Shown here in pieces: positions 1 to 11,046 of a stretch of DNA of 64,000 nucleotides. The stretch comes from Diphasiastrum complanatum (lineage: Eukaryota; Streptophyta; Lycopodiopsida; Lycopodiales; Lycopodiaceae), in the NCBI GenBank assembly GCA_029204225.1, contig CM055113.1, positions 29,121,252 through 29,185,251 of the forward strand, read 5' to 3'. How positions within the stretch are numbered: the first letter of the stretch is position 1; every line of letters begins with the position of its first letter. Made by a program: the position numbers and the translations under genes. The notes beneath the pieces are model-generated. The model was not told the origin of the DNA. It saw only the letters and a list, made by a program, of their open reading frames with translations, and searched no databases.

Positions 1-559
1 TTTATCGACACTTCTGATAAGGAAAGTGACTTTATTGATGTAAATACTGATTCTCTATTGTATTCTTTTATTGGCCAAAATACATCTGCTGATGAATCCA
101 ACCCTATAGAGGAGTCTAAATGTCTATTCAATTTGCCTATATATTATATTAATGACGATGTATATTTTACTACTGCTAATTTATGTAAAATTTTTTACTA
201 TTGCAAAGACGAGGTTCTATGTTTATTATCCGCCACAATTTCCAAATTCTCCGACTTTGTAGATTTTGAAACAGATGACCTTGTTGCTGGTATTGATTTT
301 GATTATGAGGAGGGACTTATGACCGGTGAAGAATGCCTGACTAAGACTTTATTAAATATAGCTGAGGATGGGCGAGGCAGACCATCCGATGAAGAATTCA
401 CGGCATTTCAATCCCAGATGGGCTTCCCTCATCCATCATTATTGCATTTCACTGATGATTCCACTTCAGTACATGGTCATTATATTGATCATCCTGATCC
501 GGTTGCTGCTGATGGTGAAGAATGTGTAAGTGTTTAAACTTCCTTGCATTAGAATGTTT

Positions 560-1214
560 TGTGAAAAATACAGATCCTAAGTGGATCTAAACTCCAAGAT
601 CATTGGCTTGAATGCTTGCACTCCAAACTACATAAGCTAGGAATTGGCAACACATTCTATGCTACCTAGAATGCAAAGAACTTGATCAAAAAGCATTTAT
701 CACAAATGGAAACTTCCATAAACATCAAGTGCGGCCCAAAATAGCATTATACAGTCCATAATACATCAGCCTACCACTTTTGGAAAGCACCTAAGATCAT
801 ACACAATAGCTTGAAGACAATACACACAACAATGCTCTCAATGGAGGAAGAAACAATGACAATGATCTATTGATCTCAATGAAGCATACAAAAGGTTTCT
901 CCAACCTGTTCTCCACGACTTCCCTACTATTTATGGATGAGGAAGATGACTCTCTCTCCTCTCTCTAGAAGGTACTTGACCCTAGATATTCCCTATATAG
1001 GAAAAATAGCTAAAAATGGCTTATATGACCAAAATACATCAAAATGGTCTCATTTTGAAGGGTATGAAGTTTGACACTTCATCATACTGAAAAGATATAG
1101 TAAATAAAAACATTGTGGCCTGGTTCACACGTGTGAAACTCCAGAACCAAAACTATTTACAATTTTAGCCAATTTAGGCCTCAAACTAGCTAGGAAATGT
1201 TGACAATTTTCACA
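560..1214 (-). repeat. 3' LTR of the young copia element
   Basis: This 655-bp LTR is identical to the partner at 6,336-6,990 except at two positions. Because the element is on the - strand, this left copy is the 3' LTR. The pol stop codon (TCA on the + strand, 1,216-1,218) lies one base inside it, and the adjoining sequence read on the element strand is a short purine run (GAAGAGTGAG) that can serve as polypurine tract. Confidence 0.96.
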
Positions 1215-1215
1215 C

Positions 1216-4200
1216 TCACTCTTCAACATTGGATGCTAGTTTCAACATAGTCTTTGAGCACATTCCAAGATTAGATCTATGCATTAAATATAGGTCCTTT
1301 CCCAATGGTTTGGTGAAGATATCAGCCACACACTCCTTTGAAGAGACATGTTGAAGCTCCACCTCTTTGGCAATGACTTGATCTCTCACAAAATGGTGAG
1401 CAATCTCAATGTGCTTGCTCCTTGCATGAAAAACAGGATTGCTTGCCAAGCTTTGGGCTGAAAGGTTATCACAAAGTATGATTGGAGTCTTCTCTGGTTC
1501 CAGCAAGTGAAGATCCAATAACATCCTCTTGATCCAAAGAATCTCCTTGGTGCATGTTGTTAATGCCTTGTACTCGGCTTCGATGGAAGATAGAGAGATA
1601 GTTGGTTGCTTCTTTGATAGCCATGAGACCACTCCATCTCCAAGATAGATTGCAAAGGCACTTGTTGACTTCCTATCCATTTGATCACCTGCAAAATCTG
1701 AATCTGAAAATCCACAAAGGTTAGGTGTAGTACCTCCATACAAGATGCCAAAATCTCTAGATCCCGAGATGTATCTAAGTACTCTCTTTCCTAGCTTCCA
1801 ATGAGCCTCACTAGGATCTTGCATAAATTGACTTAGTTTACCAACCACAAAGCTTAGATCAGGTCTTGTGATGGTTAACCATATAAGAGATCCTATTAGC
1901 TTTCTATAGAGAGTAATGTCCTTGAAGGATCTTTCATTACTTCTTGTAGTTAGCTTTACATTTGATTCCATAGGAGTAGAAACAACTTTACAATCTTCCA
2001 TATGAAACCTTTTTAGAATAGAGTTAACATACTTTTCTTGACATATGAATGTAGATTTAGAAGTTCTAATAATCTCTATTCCTAAGATATAATGAAGTTT
2101 ACCAAGATCTTGAATTTCAAACTCTCTTTTGAGTGCCATCTTGATTTCATCTATATCTAGATTGTTACCACCACTTAAGATAATGTCATCAACATAGATC
2201 AAAAGTAAAGTGATATCATTTTCATTCAATCTAAAGTAGAGAGAATGATCATACTCACTCATAACAAAGTTTTGAGAAAGTAAGAAGGAATTGAGCTTAG
2301 CATACCAACTCCTTGGTGCTTGCTTTAGCCCATACAAACTCTTTTGGAGATAGCACACATGATTAGGCTCATCATGTGAAACATAGCCCTCGGGTTGCTC
2401 CATGTAAATATCTTCTTCAAGATCACCATTCAAGAAGGCATTAGTAACATCCATTTGCCACATATCCCAATCATAAAGAGTTGCAAGAGAGATTAGGATT
2501 CGAATAGTTACCATCTTTGCCACGGGTGCAAAGGTCTCATCATAGTCAATACCATATTCTTGAGCATACCCCTTTGCCACCAACCTTGCCTTGTACTTGT
2601 TGATTGATCCATCTTGATTTGTCTTGATCTTGAAGATCCACTTACAACCAATTGCCTTCTTGTCCTTTGGAAGCTTTACCAACCTCCATGTGTTGCTTTT
2701 GATGAGTGCTTGATGCTCATGATCCATGGCTTGGATCCATTCCTTCTTTTGAATTGCTTCACCTACACAAGTTGGTTCATCAAAAGAGGTAAGAAAAGCA
2801 AAGTTAGAGTTGTCCACCACTTGCTTTCCTTTTTCATCATAGGTTAGCCTTGATGGCTTAGCCCTTTGCCTTTGAGTCTTCCTTGAAGTTTGCTTTGGAG
2901 TGGCATCTCCATCTTCATCCAAGACATCTTGCACATCATGATGATTAGTAGGCACATCAACATCAACATCAACAACATTGGAAACATTCTCTTCATGAAA
3001 GATGACATCCCTACTTATGACAACTTTCTTTGTAGAAGGAATGTACACTTTGTAAGCCTTGCTTACTTCACTATAGCCAACAAACACACCCTTCTTTGAT
3101 GAAGGATCTTCTTTAGTTCTATCATCAAGTGTGATATTGACAAAACATGTACATCCAAAGATCCTACAATGCTTGACACTCGGCCTTCTACCATAAAGAA
3201 CCTCATGAGGAGTTTTACCATCCAAGGAAGCACTTGTCCATCTATTACATAGATAGTTAGCACATGCTAAAGCTTCCCCCCAAAAAGACTTAGCAAAATT
3301 AGCATGTAGTCTCATTGCCTTGGCACATTCACAAAGGGTTCTATTCTTCCTCTCGGCCACTCCATTCTGTTGTGGAGTCCTAGGACTAGACATCTCCCTC
3401 TTAATCCCATGTGCTATACAAAAGTCTTTGAACCTATTTGAGGTGTATTCCCCTCCATTATCAGATCTTAAGCATTTGATCTTTGTATTGAATTGGTTTT
3501 CCATTTCATTCTTGAACTTGACAAATGCAGCAAACACTTCATCCTTACTTTTAAGAAGATAGATCCAAGTATACCTACTAAAGTCATCAATGAAAGTTGC
3601 ATACATCTTTGCCCCACCATTGCTAGTTGTACTAGAAGAATGAATATCAGAATGCACAAGTTGAAAAGCTTCTTTAGATCTAGAAGTAGATCTAGAATAA
3701 GCAAGTCTATGAGATTTGGACAAGGCACAATGTTCACAAACACTATTGTTTGCAACAAGACTTTTAGGGAGACCAAGAACAAGTTCTTTCTTTGCCATTA
3801 CCTCCAAAGATTTGAAGTTGGGATGGCCCAACCTCTTGTGCCAAACTTCTTGGTTTGTCAATTGCTCCCTAGCCATACATCCTTCATGATTAGAGATCAC
3901 ACATGCATCAAGCTTGAAAAGTTTACCATGCCTCCTACCTTGAGCAATCAAGGATCCACATTTACTTATCAAACATGCATCTCCAATGAACTCCACATCA
4001 AGTCCTTTGTCAATCATTTGACTTACACTAAGCAAATTCTTAGTGATTGAAGGAATGTACAAAACATTTTCAAGATTTGCTTTCCTATTTGTTGAAAGGG
4101 AAATAGGAATAGTGCCTATGCCTTTGATGTCACATTGACCATCATTTGCAGTGTAGATGATGTTACCTTCTCCCTCATAAGACAATAAGGATGTAAAGTA

Positions 4201-5163
4201 TTCCTTATGTCTTGTCATGTGAGATGAGGCTCCACTATCAATCCACCAAGGATCATTATCATCTATGTTGGCTAACAAACTTGAAGTCATAACAAGTGAT
4301 TCACATGTGTTATGTTCTTCCTCATCTATTGTAAGATTTCCTTGCCTCTCTCCTTGCTCTCTTTTCTTCTTATAACATTCATTTGCAAAATGACCTTTTA
4401 TCCCACAATAAAAGCACTTGAACTTTGACTTATTGTTCTTAGTAGAAGAGGAAGAGGAAGAGTGATCATCATGATCAAAGTTACCACCTTTGGACCATTT
4501 CCCTTTGCCTTTACCTTTGCCCTTGAATTTGCCTTTTGTGAAGAAAGCCTCTTCACCTCCACCTTGCAAGGATGCACCATCAAGCTTTGATTGCAACCTA
4601 TGTTCTTCAGCCAATAAGATTTCTTGCAAGTCAACCACACTTGGCAAGACTCTTTGAATGGCAAAACTTTGCACAAGGTTAGCATGTTCATTTAGCAAAC
4701 CATTCAACATAACTTGGACTATTTCACCATCTTTTATGTTCTCATCAATGCATGCTAAATCATCACTTAGGGACTTAACTCTCAAGATAAATGCATGAGC
4801 ACTTTCACCCTCTCTTTGCCTACTAGAAAATATTTGTCTCCTTAGGGTCAATACCCTAGATGTGGACTTTGATTCAAAGAGCTTCTTTAAGGCATTCCAT
4901 GCCTCACTTGCACTTTGACACTTTCCAACTTCCTTGAGAAGTTCATTTGTAACATTCATTTTAATGATATGAAGAGCCCTTTTGGCCTTCTTATCAAACC
5001 TTTGTTGCTCTTGAAGTGTGAGAGGTCTCTCTTCAATTTCTGCAACTATGTCCATGAGTTCATTCAACTCAAGTAAGGACTCCATCCTCACTTTCCAAGT
5101 AGAGTAGTTTGATGAACTCAACCTTTCACTAGACTCTAGCATGATCCCACCATTGGAAGCCAT
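1216..5163 (-). CDS. Copia gag-pol polyprotein, 1,315 aa, uninterrupted
   Basis: This single ORF encodes all copia proteins in the usual order. Gag (UBN2 type) covers about residues 1-200. A basic GK repeat precedes a CCHC zinc knuckle (C250, C253, H258, C263). The aspartic protease motif DSGASSHMT begins near 309. The integrase HHCC zinc region lies near 442-480 and its catalytic residues are D506 (HSD), D568 (RSDNGGEY) and E604 (GVAERKN). The reverse transcriptase carries YVDD at 990-993. RNase H follows, with SDSDFAGD and SSIEAEYKAL near 1,150-1,195. The length fits full-length plant copia polyproteins. The start MASNGG opens the gag domain and the stop abuts the 3' LTR. No frameshift or stop was found, so the element may still be mobile. 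Confidence 0.97.
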   Translation of the reverse strand: MASNGGIMLESSERLSSSNYSTWKVRMESLLELNELMDIVAEIEERPLTLQEQQRFDKKAKRALHIIKMNVTNELLKEVGKCQSASEAWNALKKLFESKSTSRVLTLRRQIFSSRQREGESAHAFILRVKSLSDDLACIDENIKDGEIVQVMLNGLLNEHANLVQSFAIQRVLPSVVDLQEILLAEEHRLQSKLDGASLQGGGEEAFFTKGKFKGKGKGKGKWSKGGNFDHDDHSSSSSSTKNNKSKFKCFYCGIKGHFANECYKKKREQGERQGNLTIDEEEHNTCESLVMTSSLLANIDDNDPWWIDSGASSHMTRHKEYFTSLLSYEGEGNIIYTANDGQCDIKGIGTIPISLSTNRKANLENVLYIPSITKNLLSVSQMIDKGLDVEFIGDACLISKCGSLIAQGRRHGKLFKLDACVISNHEGCMAREQLTNQEVWHKRLGHPNFKSLEVMAKKELVLGLPKSLVANNSVCEHCALSKSHRLAYSRSTSRSKEAFQLVHSDIHSSSTTSNGGAKMYATFIDDFSRYTWIYLLKSKDEVFAAFVKFKNEMENQFNTKIKCLRSDNGGEYTSNRFKDFCIAHGIKREMSSPRTPQQNGVAERKNRTLCECAKAMRLHANFAKSFWGEALACANYLCNRWTSASLDGKTPHEVLYGRRPSVKHCRIFGCTCFVNITLDDRTKEDPSSKKGVFVGYSEVSKAYKVYIPSTKKVVISRDVIFHEENVSNVVDVDVDVPTNHHDVQDVLDEDGDATPKQTSRKTQRQRAKPSRLTYDEKGKQVVDNSNFAFLTSFDEPTCVGEAIQKKEWIQAMDHEHQALIKSNTWRLVKLPKDKKAIGCKWIFKIKTNQDGSINKYKARLVAKGYAQEYGIDYDETFAPVAKMVTIRILISLATLYDWDMWQMDVTNAFLNGDLEEDIYMEQPEGYVSHDEPNHVCYLQKSLYGLKQAPRSWYAKLNSFLLSQNFVMSEYDHSLYFRLNENDITLLLIYVDDIILSGGNNLDIDEIKMALKREFEIQDLGKLHYILGIEIIRTSKSTFICQEKYVNSILKRFHMEDCKVVSTPMESNVKLTTRSNERSFKDITLYRKLIGSLIWLTITRPDLSFVVGKLSQFMQDPSEAHWKLGKRVLRYISGSRDFGILYGGTTPNLCGFSDSDFAGDQMDRKSTSAFAIYLGDGVVSWLSKKQPTISLSSIEAEYKALTTCTKEILWIKRMLLDLHLLEPEKTPIILCDNLSAQSLASNPVFHARSKHIEIAHHFVRDQVIAKEVELQHVSSKECVADIFTKPLGKDLYLMHRSNLGMCSKTMLKLASNVEE

Positions 5164-6323
5164 GATTCTAATGTTTCTTCAACTTTTAGGTTCTGTCCTA
5201 AAGCACTTAGCACTCACTTTTCTCTCAACAAATGATAGATAAAGAGATCTATGAAGATTTAGGACCCTAAAACACTTCTATCTTGAACCTAGATGGTTTC
5301 CAAGCATAGAAAGGAAGATTGAAACACATGCAACACTTTGCACACACTAAGAATGGATTACAAAATCAAACCAACCTGAACACACTCTTGCTTAAGCTCT
5401 CAAACTTTCCAGCAAGTGACCAAATCAAGTTATGGTGTGAAGAGTTACTTGCATTCTTAGAAAATACCCAAAACTAGGATGCCAAGATTACCTAGTAATG
5501 AACAAACTTGATCAACATATGATCAACACACTAAGATATTGATTCAACCTGTAAAACCACATGTAAACCACACTTCTAAAAGTTTATAAACTCCAGCAAG
5601 TGATAAATACAAGATTTAGAGGTGAATGAATGAGCACACTTAGTGAATCACAAGACTAGCTTCACTATCTTGTCAAATCTTGGTGTTTAGATGTAGATCT
5701 AAGATCACTTCACATGAGAATGTTCCTCAACCTGTTAAGAACCTGAAAACACACTTGCATAATGGTTAACACCTTCCAGCAAATGCTCCAATCAAATTAC
5801 ATAAGGAGAGTTACTTACATGCTCAACAAAGTACACCAAAATTTATGCCAAAATTGATGACAATCTTTACAATATGCTCTTCACAATGGAGCTTACAATA
5901 TGTTCACCCAAAAAAGGGGATCTTTCATCCAAATGGGAGCTTTGCTCAGCCTTTAGGAGAATTACAACTCACTCAAAAGAGCATTTGTCATCCACTTAAG
6001 GAGAAGTTTCATCCACTTAAGGAGAGTGTTCATCCAAGAATGGAGATTGTCAACAATAGGATTGAAAAGAACATTGTTAGTATTGAATATGCACAAGCCT
6101 CACAATCACAAATGATTAGGTGTTATGATCTGATCCAAAATAGTTTCTTTTCAGCCTATGATCTTCAATAGACCTGAAATATGCTTTTGATCCACAAGTT
6201 CAACTCACAAAACAAAGGTTAGTAAGATTTGATCAACAAAGCAATGCAAAATCATGCTAGAACTTGATCAAACATCCAAATATCACCAAAAATGGAATAC
6301 TTACTGTAAATAGAAGCCAACCA
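5164..6323 (-). other. Copia 5' leader with imperfect tandem repeats
   Basis: About 1.16 kb lies between the primer-binding site and the gag start. It contains three imperfect repeats, each with CAACCTG (near 5,372, 5,545 and 5,728) followed by a CCAGCAA(G/A)TG stretch, with a period of roughly 173-183 bp. A shorter tandem repeat of about 21 bp built on CATCCACTTAAGGAGA lies near 5,988-6,040. No convincing ORF is present; small + strand ORFs are antisense and look fortuitous. Packaging or translation signals would be expected here but none can be assigned. Confidence 0.7.
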
Positions 6324-6335
6324 GCTCTGATACCA
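6324..6335 (-). other. Primer-binding site (initiator Met tRNA type)
   Basis: Read on the element strand the sequence is TGGTATCAGAGC, directly after the 5' LTR end. It is complementary to the 3' end of plant initiator methionine tRNA, the usual primer of copia elements. Confidence 0.95.
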
Positions 6336-6990
6336 TGTGAAAAATACAGATCCTAAGTGGATCTAAACTCCAAGATCATTGGCTTGAATGCTTGCACTCC
6401 AAACTACATAAGCTAGGAATTGGCAACACATTCTATGCTACCTAGAATGCAAAGAACTTGATCAAAAAGCATTTATCACAAATGGAAACTTCCATAAACA
6501 TCAAGTGCGGCCCAAAATAGCATTATACAGTCCATAATACATCAGCCTACCACTTTTGGAAAGCACCTAAGATCATACACAATAGCTTGAAGACAATACA
6601 CACAACAATGCTCTCAATGGAGGAAGAAACAATGACAATGATCTATTGATCTCAATGAAGCATACAAAAGGTTTCTCCAACCTGTTCTCCACGACTTCCC
6701 TACTATTTATGGATGAGGAAGATGACTCTCTCTCCTCTCTCTAGAAGGTACTTGACCCTAGATATTCCCTATATAGGAAAAATAGCTAAAAATGGCTTAT
6801 ATGACCAAAATACATCAAAATGGTCTCATTTTGAAGGGTATGAAGTTTGACACTTCATCATACTGAAAAAATACAGTAAATAAAAACATTGTGGCCTGGT
6901 TCACACGTGTGAAACTCCAGAACCAAAACTATTTACAATTTTAGCCAATTTAGGCCTCAAACTAGCTAGGAAATGTTGACAATTTTCACA
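6336..6990 (-). repeat. 5' LTR of the young copia element
   Basis: This 655-bp LTR starts TGTGAAAAAT and ends TTTTCACA, and supplies the element promoter. A TATA-like CCCTATATAGG stretch lies near 6,765-6,776, the expected place for transcription start on either reading. It is followed by the target duplication TGTTT at 6,991. Confidence 0.95.
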
Positions 6991-7674
6991 TGTTTTTAAT
7001 CACTGAATGTATTAAATTTTTTTTAATCATTTAATGTATTAGAATGTTTTTAATTACTGAATGTTTTATTGCTAACATATTTCCTATTGCAGGATGCTCT
7101 CATAATTGATGATTTTGCTGCGAGACCAGGTGGTTTCAGACAACATGCATTGTCGTTCCAGAGGGATAGTGGACTTGGCCACTATCTTAGACATCTCCTG
7201 AAGAATGAGATCTGCATTGCTCAATCCAAGCTAAGCCCAGTCGGGGAGAGTCTTATAATGGCAGTTAAAGCTTTATCATTTTACCTAGGAGGACATAAAT
7301 TTGTAAAGACAAATAAGATCATTTTTGTCAAAAGATCTTATGTTTTGAACATTTTAGGCTTTACTGATGGGAATGATCCTTTAAGGAGCTCCCATTATTC
7401 ATTGTATTCCACTTATATTGAGCTTAGTGGAAATAAGGATAATGCACATCTATTAGATGCATACGCTAGCAGAGAATTTCTTCATGACAATACTGCCATA
7501 GAATCTGACACAAGATCTGATGATGAATAGTTGACACTTTGTGTTTTGGTATAATACAATCAATACATTTACATTGAGTATTTCTCCTTCCTTGTTCAAT
7601 GAATTTGCAAAGAAATTCTGAACATGTCATGATTTGATGACAATGATGATCTTCTACTCAACAATCATCTAACT

Positions 7675-10100
7675 TTCTCTTCCTGTATGAACTTGCATGC
7701 TTTTCTAAACTTGTTGTATTGTGTGGACTTTGTTATATGTCGAATCTGAACTCTGCGGTAGAACCATTGAAACAATTGACAAATGTAGTTTCATTTTTCA
7801 TTGGTTCCTCCATGTTGTGTATTTCAATGAAATGTTGCTCGTGCTTGCCAATGTGACTTCTCCATCCCTTGTGATGACCATACACTCAAGCTTCCATATG
7901 TATTTGCAAAAAATGTTGTATGATCTCTTAGGATGTGCTGCATACGTCAAAATCATAATGTTATCCTTATGTTTGGATCTAAATATATATGAAAATTTGA
8001 AAGCATTTTGAAAATTTTATACTAACCATGTAATGAGTGATGTGATCTTCTCCCCATGCTTTTGATACTGCATTAACAAACTCAACACAAGTCCTTTGGA
8101 CAGCCTTCTTATCAATATCAGAGTATTTTTCTTTTCTTAAAATAGCAATCATACTATCAAGCTTTTTCCATACATCAACTTTTAGTACTTTGGTTTTGTC
8201 GTCTTTCTCGAAGTCTTGAGTGGCAGCAATAATATTTGTCTAGACTGAGTGTTGAATATTAGAAGCCTTACCAGTATGATTTGATAGGAAACGACGTGCT
8301 TTTTCTCCTCCTATGCTTGGCTTAGTTGGCATGTTCCCATTCTTTCCTGAAAGCTTTTCATCTTTTTATATTTTGACATGTCCTTTATGGAGTCCTGCTT
8401 TTGATAAAACATCTTCTAATCGAGAGATAGCTTCCTTTGCTAATGATGCTGGCTTAGTATTCCAAGCAAAAACTACATGAAGATAAATGATCTTTTCTAT
8501 TAATCTAACTTTTGCATGAAGAGTGCAAACATGCACATTTTTTAAGGGAATAGACAACACAGGCTTCCAGTTTGGATCTGCATATTCTCTAGTAATTCAT
8601 GTACTCCTAGTTACATCTTTTGCCATTTTCATGCAATACAAACAAGGGGGTTTTGATGTAGCACCATGAGAGACATTATACATACATTTCAATGTTTTCA
8701 AATCACCTGCTAAGTGCCATTCAACATTGAAGTCTCCAACTCCTGGAACATTGAGAAGTCCTCCATCCATATGGTCTTGGATGATCCTAGGATAAGATGT
8801 CCTTGAGAATATCCATGATAATATATCATGATCCTCTTTTAGCACCTGTCTACAGAATTAATCAGACTTAGTTTACAATGTATTGATACTATTCAATGAA
8901 TGTAATGTAATAATGAGGCTAGTTACCTGAAACGCTGCCAACCACCATATATCATTTTCCAGCTGGACACTGAATCTGAAATCTTCTTGGTTCTCTGTTT
9001 GTGATAGAGCATCATTCATGAGAGTTATACTAACCCTCTCCATCTTCTGCCCTTTCAAAATTTCTGACTCATCTAACTTAAGTACTATGATTATTTTGCC
9101 ATTCACCTTTTCATTGGTTATATCATAGAATGTGACGATGTATCTCAGCAAGTAATTTAGATCAACAAATAAATTGTTTGATGCATTATAGAATGTCGAT
9201 CTTCCATCATTTCCATACACCTCCTCAATATGCAATGGAGTTCCAGTGATCATATGCATACCTATGTTTAATGTATCCCTCTCTTTCTTCAAGTGATATG
9301 TCCTAGGGATTGGGACTTCTCTAATTTGAACTTGCTTAAAAGCTTCTCTAATTAGTTTAAATATTGGTGCATATTCTTCCCTGCTAATACCTGCAAAATC
9401 ATAAGCACCCTGAACTATAGTCTTATCTAAAATTTTTTGAATGTCCACCATCAAAGACTCTGCTATTTTACACTATACATTTGAAATCCTATTGTTCGTC
9501 ATCATACGCTCAGTGGATTTGCAAGTCAATATTGTGCCCAATGACATTCCTACTGAAGCATTGTCTTTAATATTCCGAGGAGCTACTAATGCAGATTTGC
9601 AAAAAAAACAGATAGTTAACAGAATATCACCATAGCTGAAATTAAATCCAAATGTCATTGAAAAACTTACAAAAATCAGAATATGCTTATTTGAATGCAC
9701 GGATCCTTCTATTTTGATAACCTCTTTTTGAAAGCATTTGAATATCCTTGCAACTTTGTCACTTTCGCTTCATCCATGTAAGTAAATGAGTTATTGAAGA
9801 GAATGTGGGATGTGTCAAAGTGCTTGGATCTTGTGGATATAATGTTCCATCTATCTACAAATCCAAGTTTTTTTTTCCTTCTACCTTGTAACGAGAACGA
9901 TCCTTAGCAGATATACGAATTCCTTTGCCTCCTCTTCTCTGCAAAGGTGCCAAATCAATAGGAATATCCACATGTAGATGATACAATGTCATCATCAAAA
10001 AAATAGTAGAGTAATCAGTTGCATCGAAGTACTGTGACTAGATTCTATGAAGGAAAGCAAAGTACTCATCTTTGATTATATTATATACTATGTACGATCA
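7675..10100 (-). pseudogene. DDE-type (RNase H fold) transposase pseudogene, copy 1, multi-exon
   Basis: Exons read on the - strand. A first block (about 10,100-9,700) contains LWIDGTLYPQDPSTLTHP (W and I vary). A block at 9,634-8,927 contains IIIVLKLDESEILKG, whose Asp fits the first catalytic residue. A block at 8,845-8,027 contains WHLAGDLKTLKCMY (second Asp) and a CLYC cysteine pair. The last block, 7,937-7,675, contains SVWSSQGMEKSHWQAR (Glu as third residue). The introns 8,846-8,926 and 7,938-8,026 have GT-AG ends and keep frame. Stops disable it: TAG in the second block, TGA near 8,597, TAG near 8,240 and TGAs in the last exon, plus a frameshift near 9,770. The family is inferred from motif spacing only. 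It converges on gene B. Confidence 0.6.
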
Positions 10101-10449
10101 ATCCAATCTCCATGCTTGTATGCTTGATTCAAATTTGGAAATGCCGCTCATTTTTTCATTCCAATAGGTAGTTGGCGCTCATATTTCCATTCCAAAGTGA
10201 TGATGGCGTTCATAATTGGAGATGGCACCCATATTTCCATTCTTGTGGAAGGAATGCATATGTAAACATTTTGCAATTTTTTCTGATTCGAATTTGGGGA
10301 TGGCAGTCATATTCTAGATCTAGTGAAAATATTGCTCTTTTCGTAACCAATGGAGGGAATATTTTTGAAATTAGTCAAGTTATATTGCAAGCTGTTAACA
10401 GTTCTTAATTGTGACTATAGACACTCGTCATAAGGATAAACAAAAAGCA

Positions 10450-11046
10450 GTAAGGTAGGATATGCAGAGTGAAGATTTAGGACCAAGCACGAGCCACATG
10501 TCCAACATTGATGTGGGTCGGTCATATGGCTACGATTACGTAGGAGGCACTGCACCAATTACAGTAGAATTAGGGGCCCAACTCTTCTCATGAATTGGTT
10601 GATATCGTAGCTGATCAGATTGTTGATTTTATTAGCAATCATAAGTTACAGTTTACAGTGGGATAATTGATCCAGATTGTGCCTTATTTGGTGGATTTAA
10701 AATGCTCTAAGTTACATGGATATCAACAACCTACAAGATTACCTTTAGTGCCGGTCAATACTATTGTACAATCAACAGAACATAATATTGTTCCGACATT
10801 AAAAATCAAAATCCAAGATCTTAACATTGTGGGTGTACAGATTTATGGTGGGGCAAGTGTGAAGATCATTTTTTGAGAAAACATATCGTAAACTAAAAAG
10901 TATGCATTTGCAAAAAAAAAAAAGTCTACTCGTCATACGAATGGCTAATCATACACATGATTCTCCAGTAGGAGAAATTTGTAAGGTTCTGATGTGCATT
11001 AAAGGATTAAAGTTTTTATTGACTTTTGTAGTTATGAGATATGACT
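10450..11046 (+). pseudogene. Ty3/gypsy gag-protease relic, copy 1
   Basis: Translation of 10,667-10,876 gives an open stretch ending TLKIKIQDLNIVGVQIYGGA. This matches the gypsy aspartic protease pattern in which a DGGS-type motif follows a 'LDWNVDGVLID'-like strand; the catalytic Asp is replaced by Tyr. Downstream frames read RMANHTHDSPVGEI and GLKFLLTFVVM, typical of the next protease strands. Stops and frameshifts are frequent. The homology stops at about 11,046, exactly where similarity between the two large repeat copies ends. Confidence 0.55.

Larger units (their letters stand above)
560..6990 (-). mobile_element. Young, structurally intact Ty1/copia LTR retrotransposon
   Basis: A complete copia element lies on the - strand. 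It has two 655-bp LTRs (560-1,214 and 6,336-6,990) beginning TGTGAAAAAT and ending ATTTTCACA. A 5-bp target duplication TGTTT flanks it (555-559 and 6,991-6,995). The empty site is preserved in copy 2 of the host unit near 33,219-33,230, where TGTTT occurs once. Between the LTRs are a primer-binding site, a leader of about 1.2 kb, one uninterrupted gag-pol ORF and a purine-rich tract next to the 3' LTR. The LTRs differ at only two positions (1,094 and 1,098 against their partners), so the insertion is recent. It lies in the gene B intron. Confidence 0.97.
1..7530 (+). pseudogene. Gene B copy 1: two-exon gene of unknown function, 5' end outside window, intron split by copia
   Basis: The visible part of exon 1 is 1-525 and exon 2 is 7,093-7,530, ending in TAG. 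Exon 1 ends GAATGT before donor GTAAGT at 526; exon 2 follows CTATTGCAG at 7,092, and the join is phase 0. A copia element (560-6,990) lies antisense in the intron. The encoded part is acidic, rich in Asp and Glu, with no membrane segment or motif I recognise. Window base 1 corresponds to base 32,664 of copy 2, with only a few differences (for example Asn for Asp near base 180). The convergent transposase pseudogene follows. I infer that it is a transposon-encoded accessory protein; its function is unknown. With the 5' end missing I cannot tell whether this copy shares the early stop seen in copy 2. Confidence 0.7.

Noticed and set aside
3493-4050. 185-codon + strand ORF inside the copia element
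   Set aside because: It is the antisense shadow of the intact copia gag-pol ORF.
5845-6171. 108-codon + strand ORF in the copia leader
   Set aside because: It is antisense to the element and produced by the short CATCCACTTAAGGAGA repeat; no recognisable domain.
6324-6335. tRNA-like sequence (initiator-Met match) as a tRNA gene
   Set aside because: Only the 12-base primer-binding match is present here and at the other sites; there is no tRNA cloverleaf.
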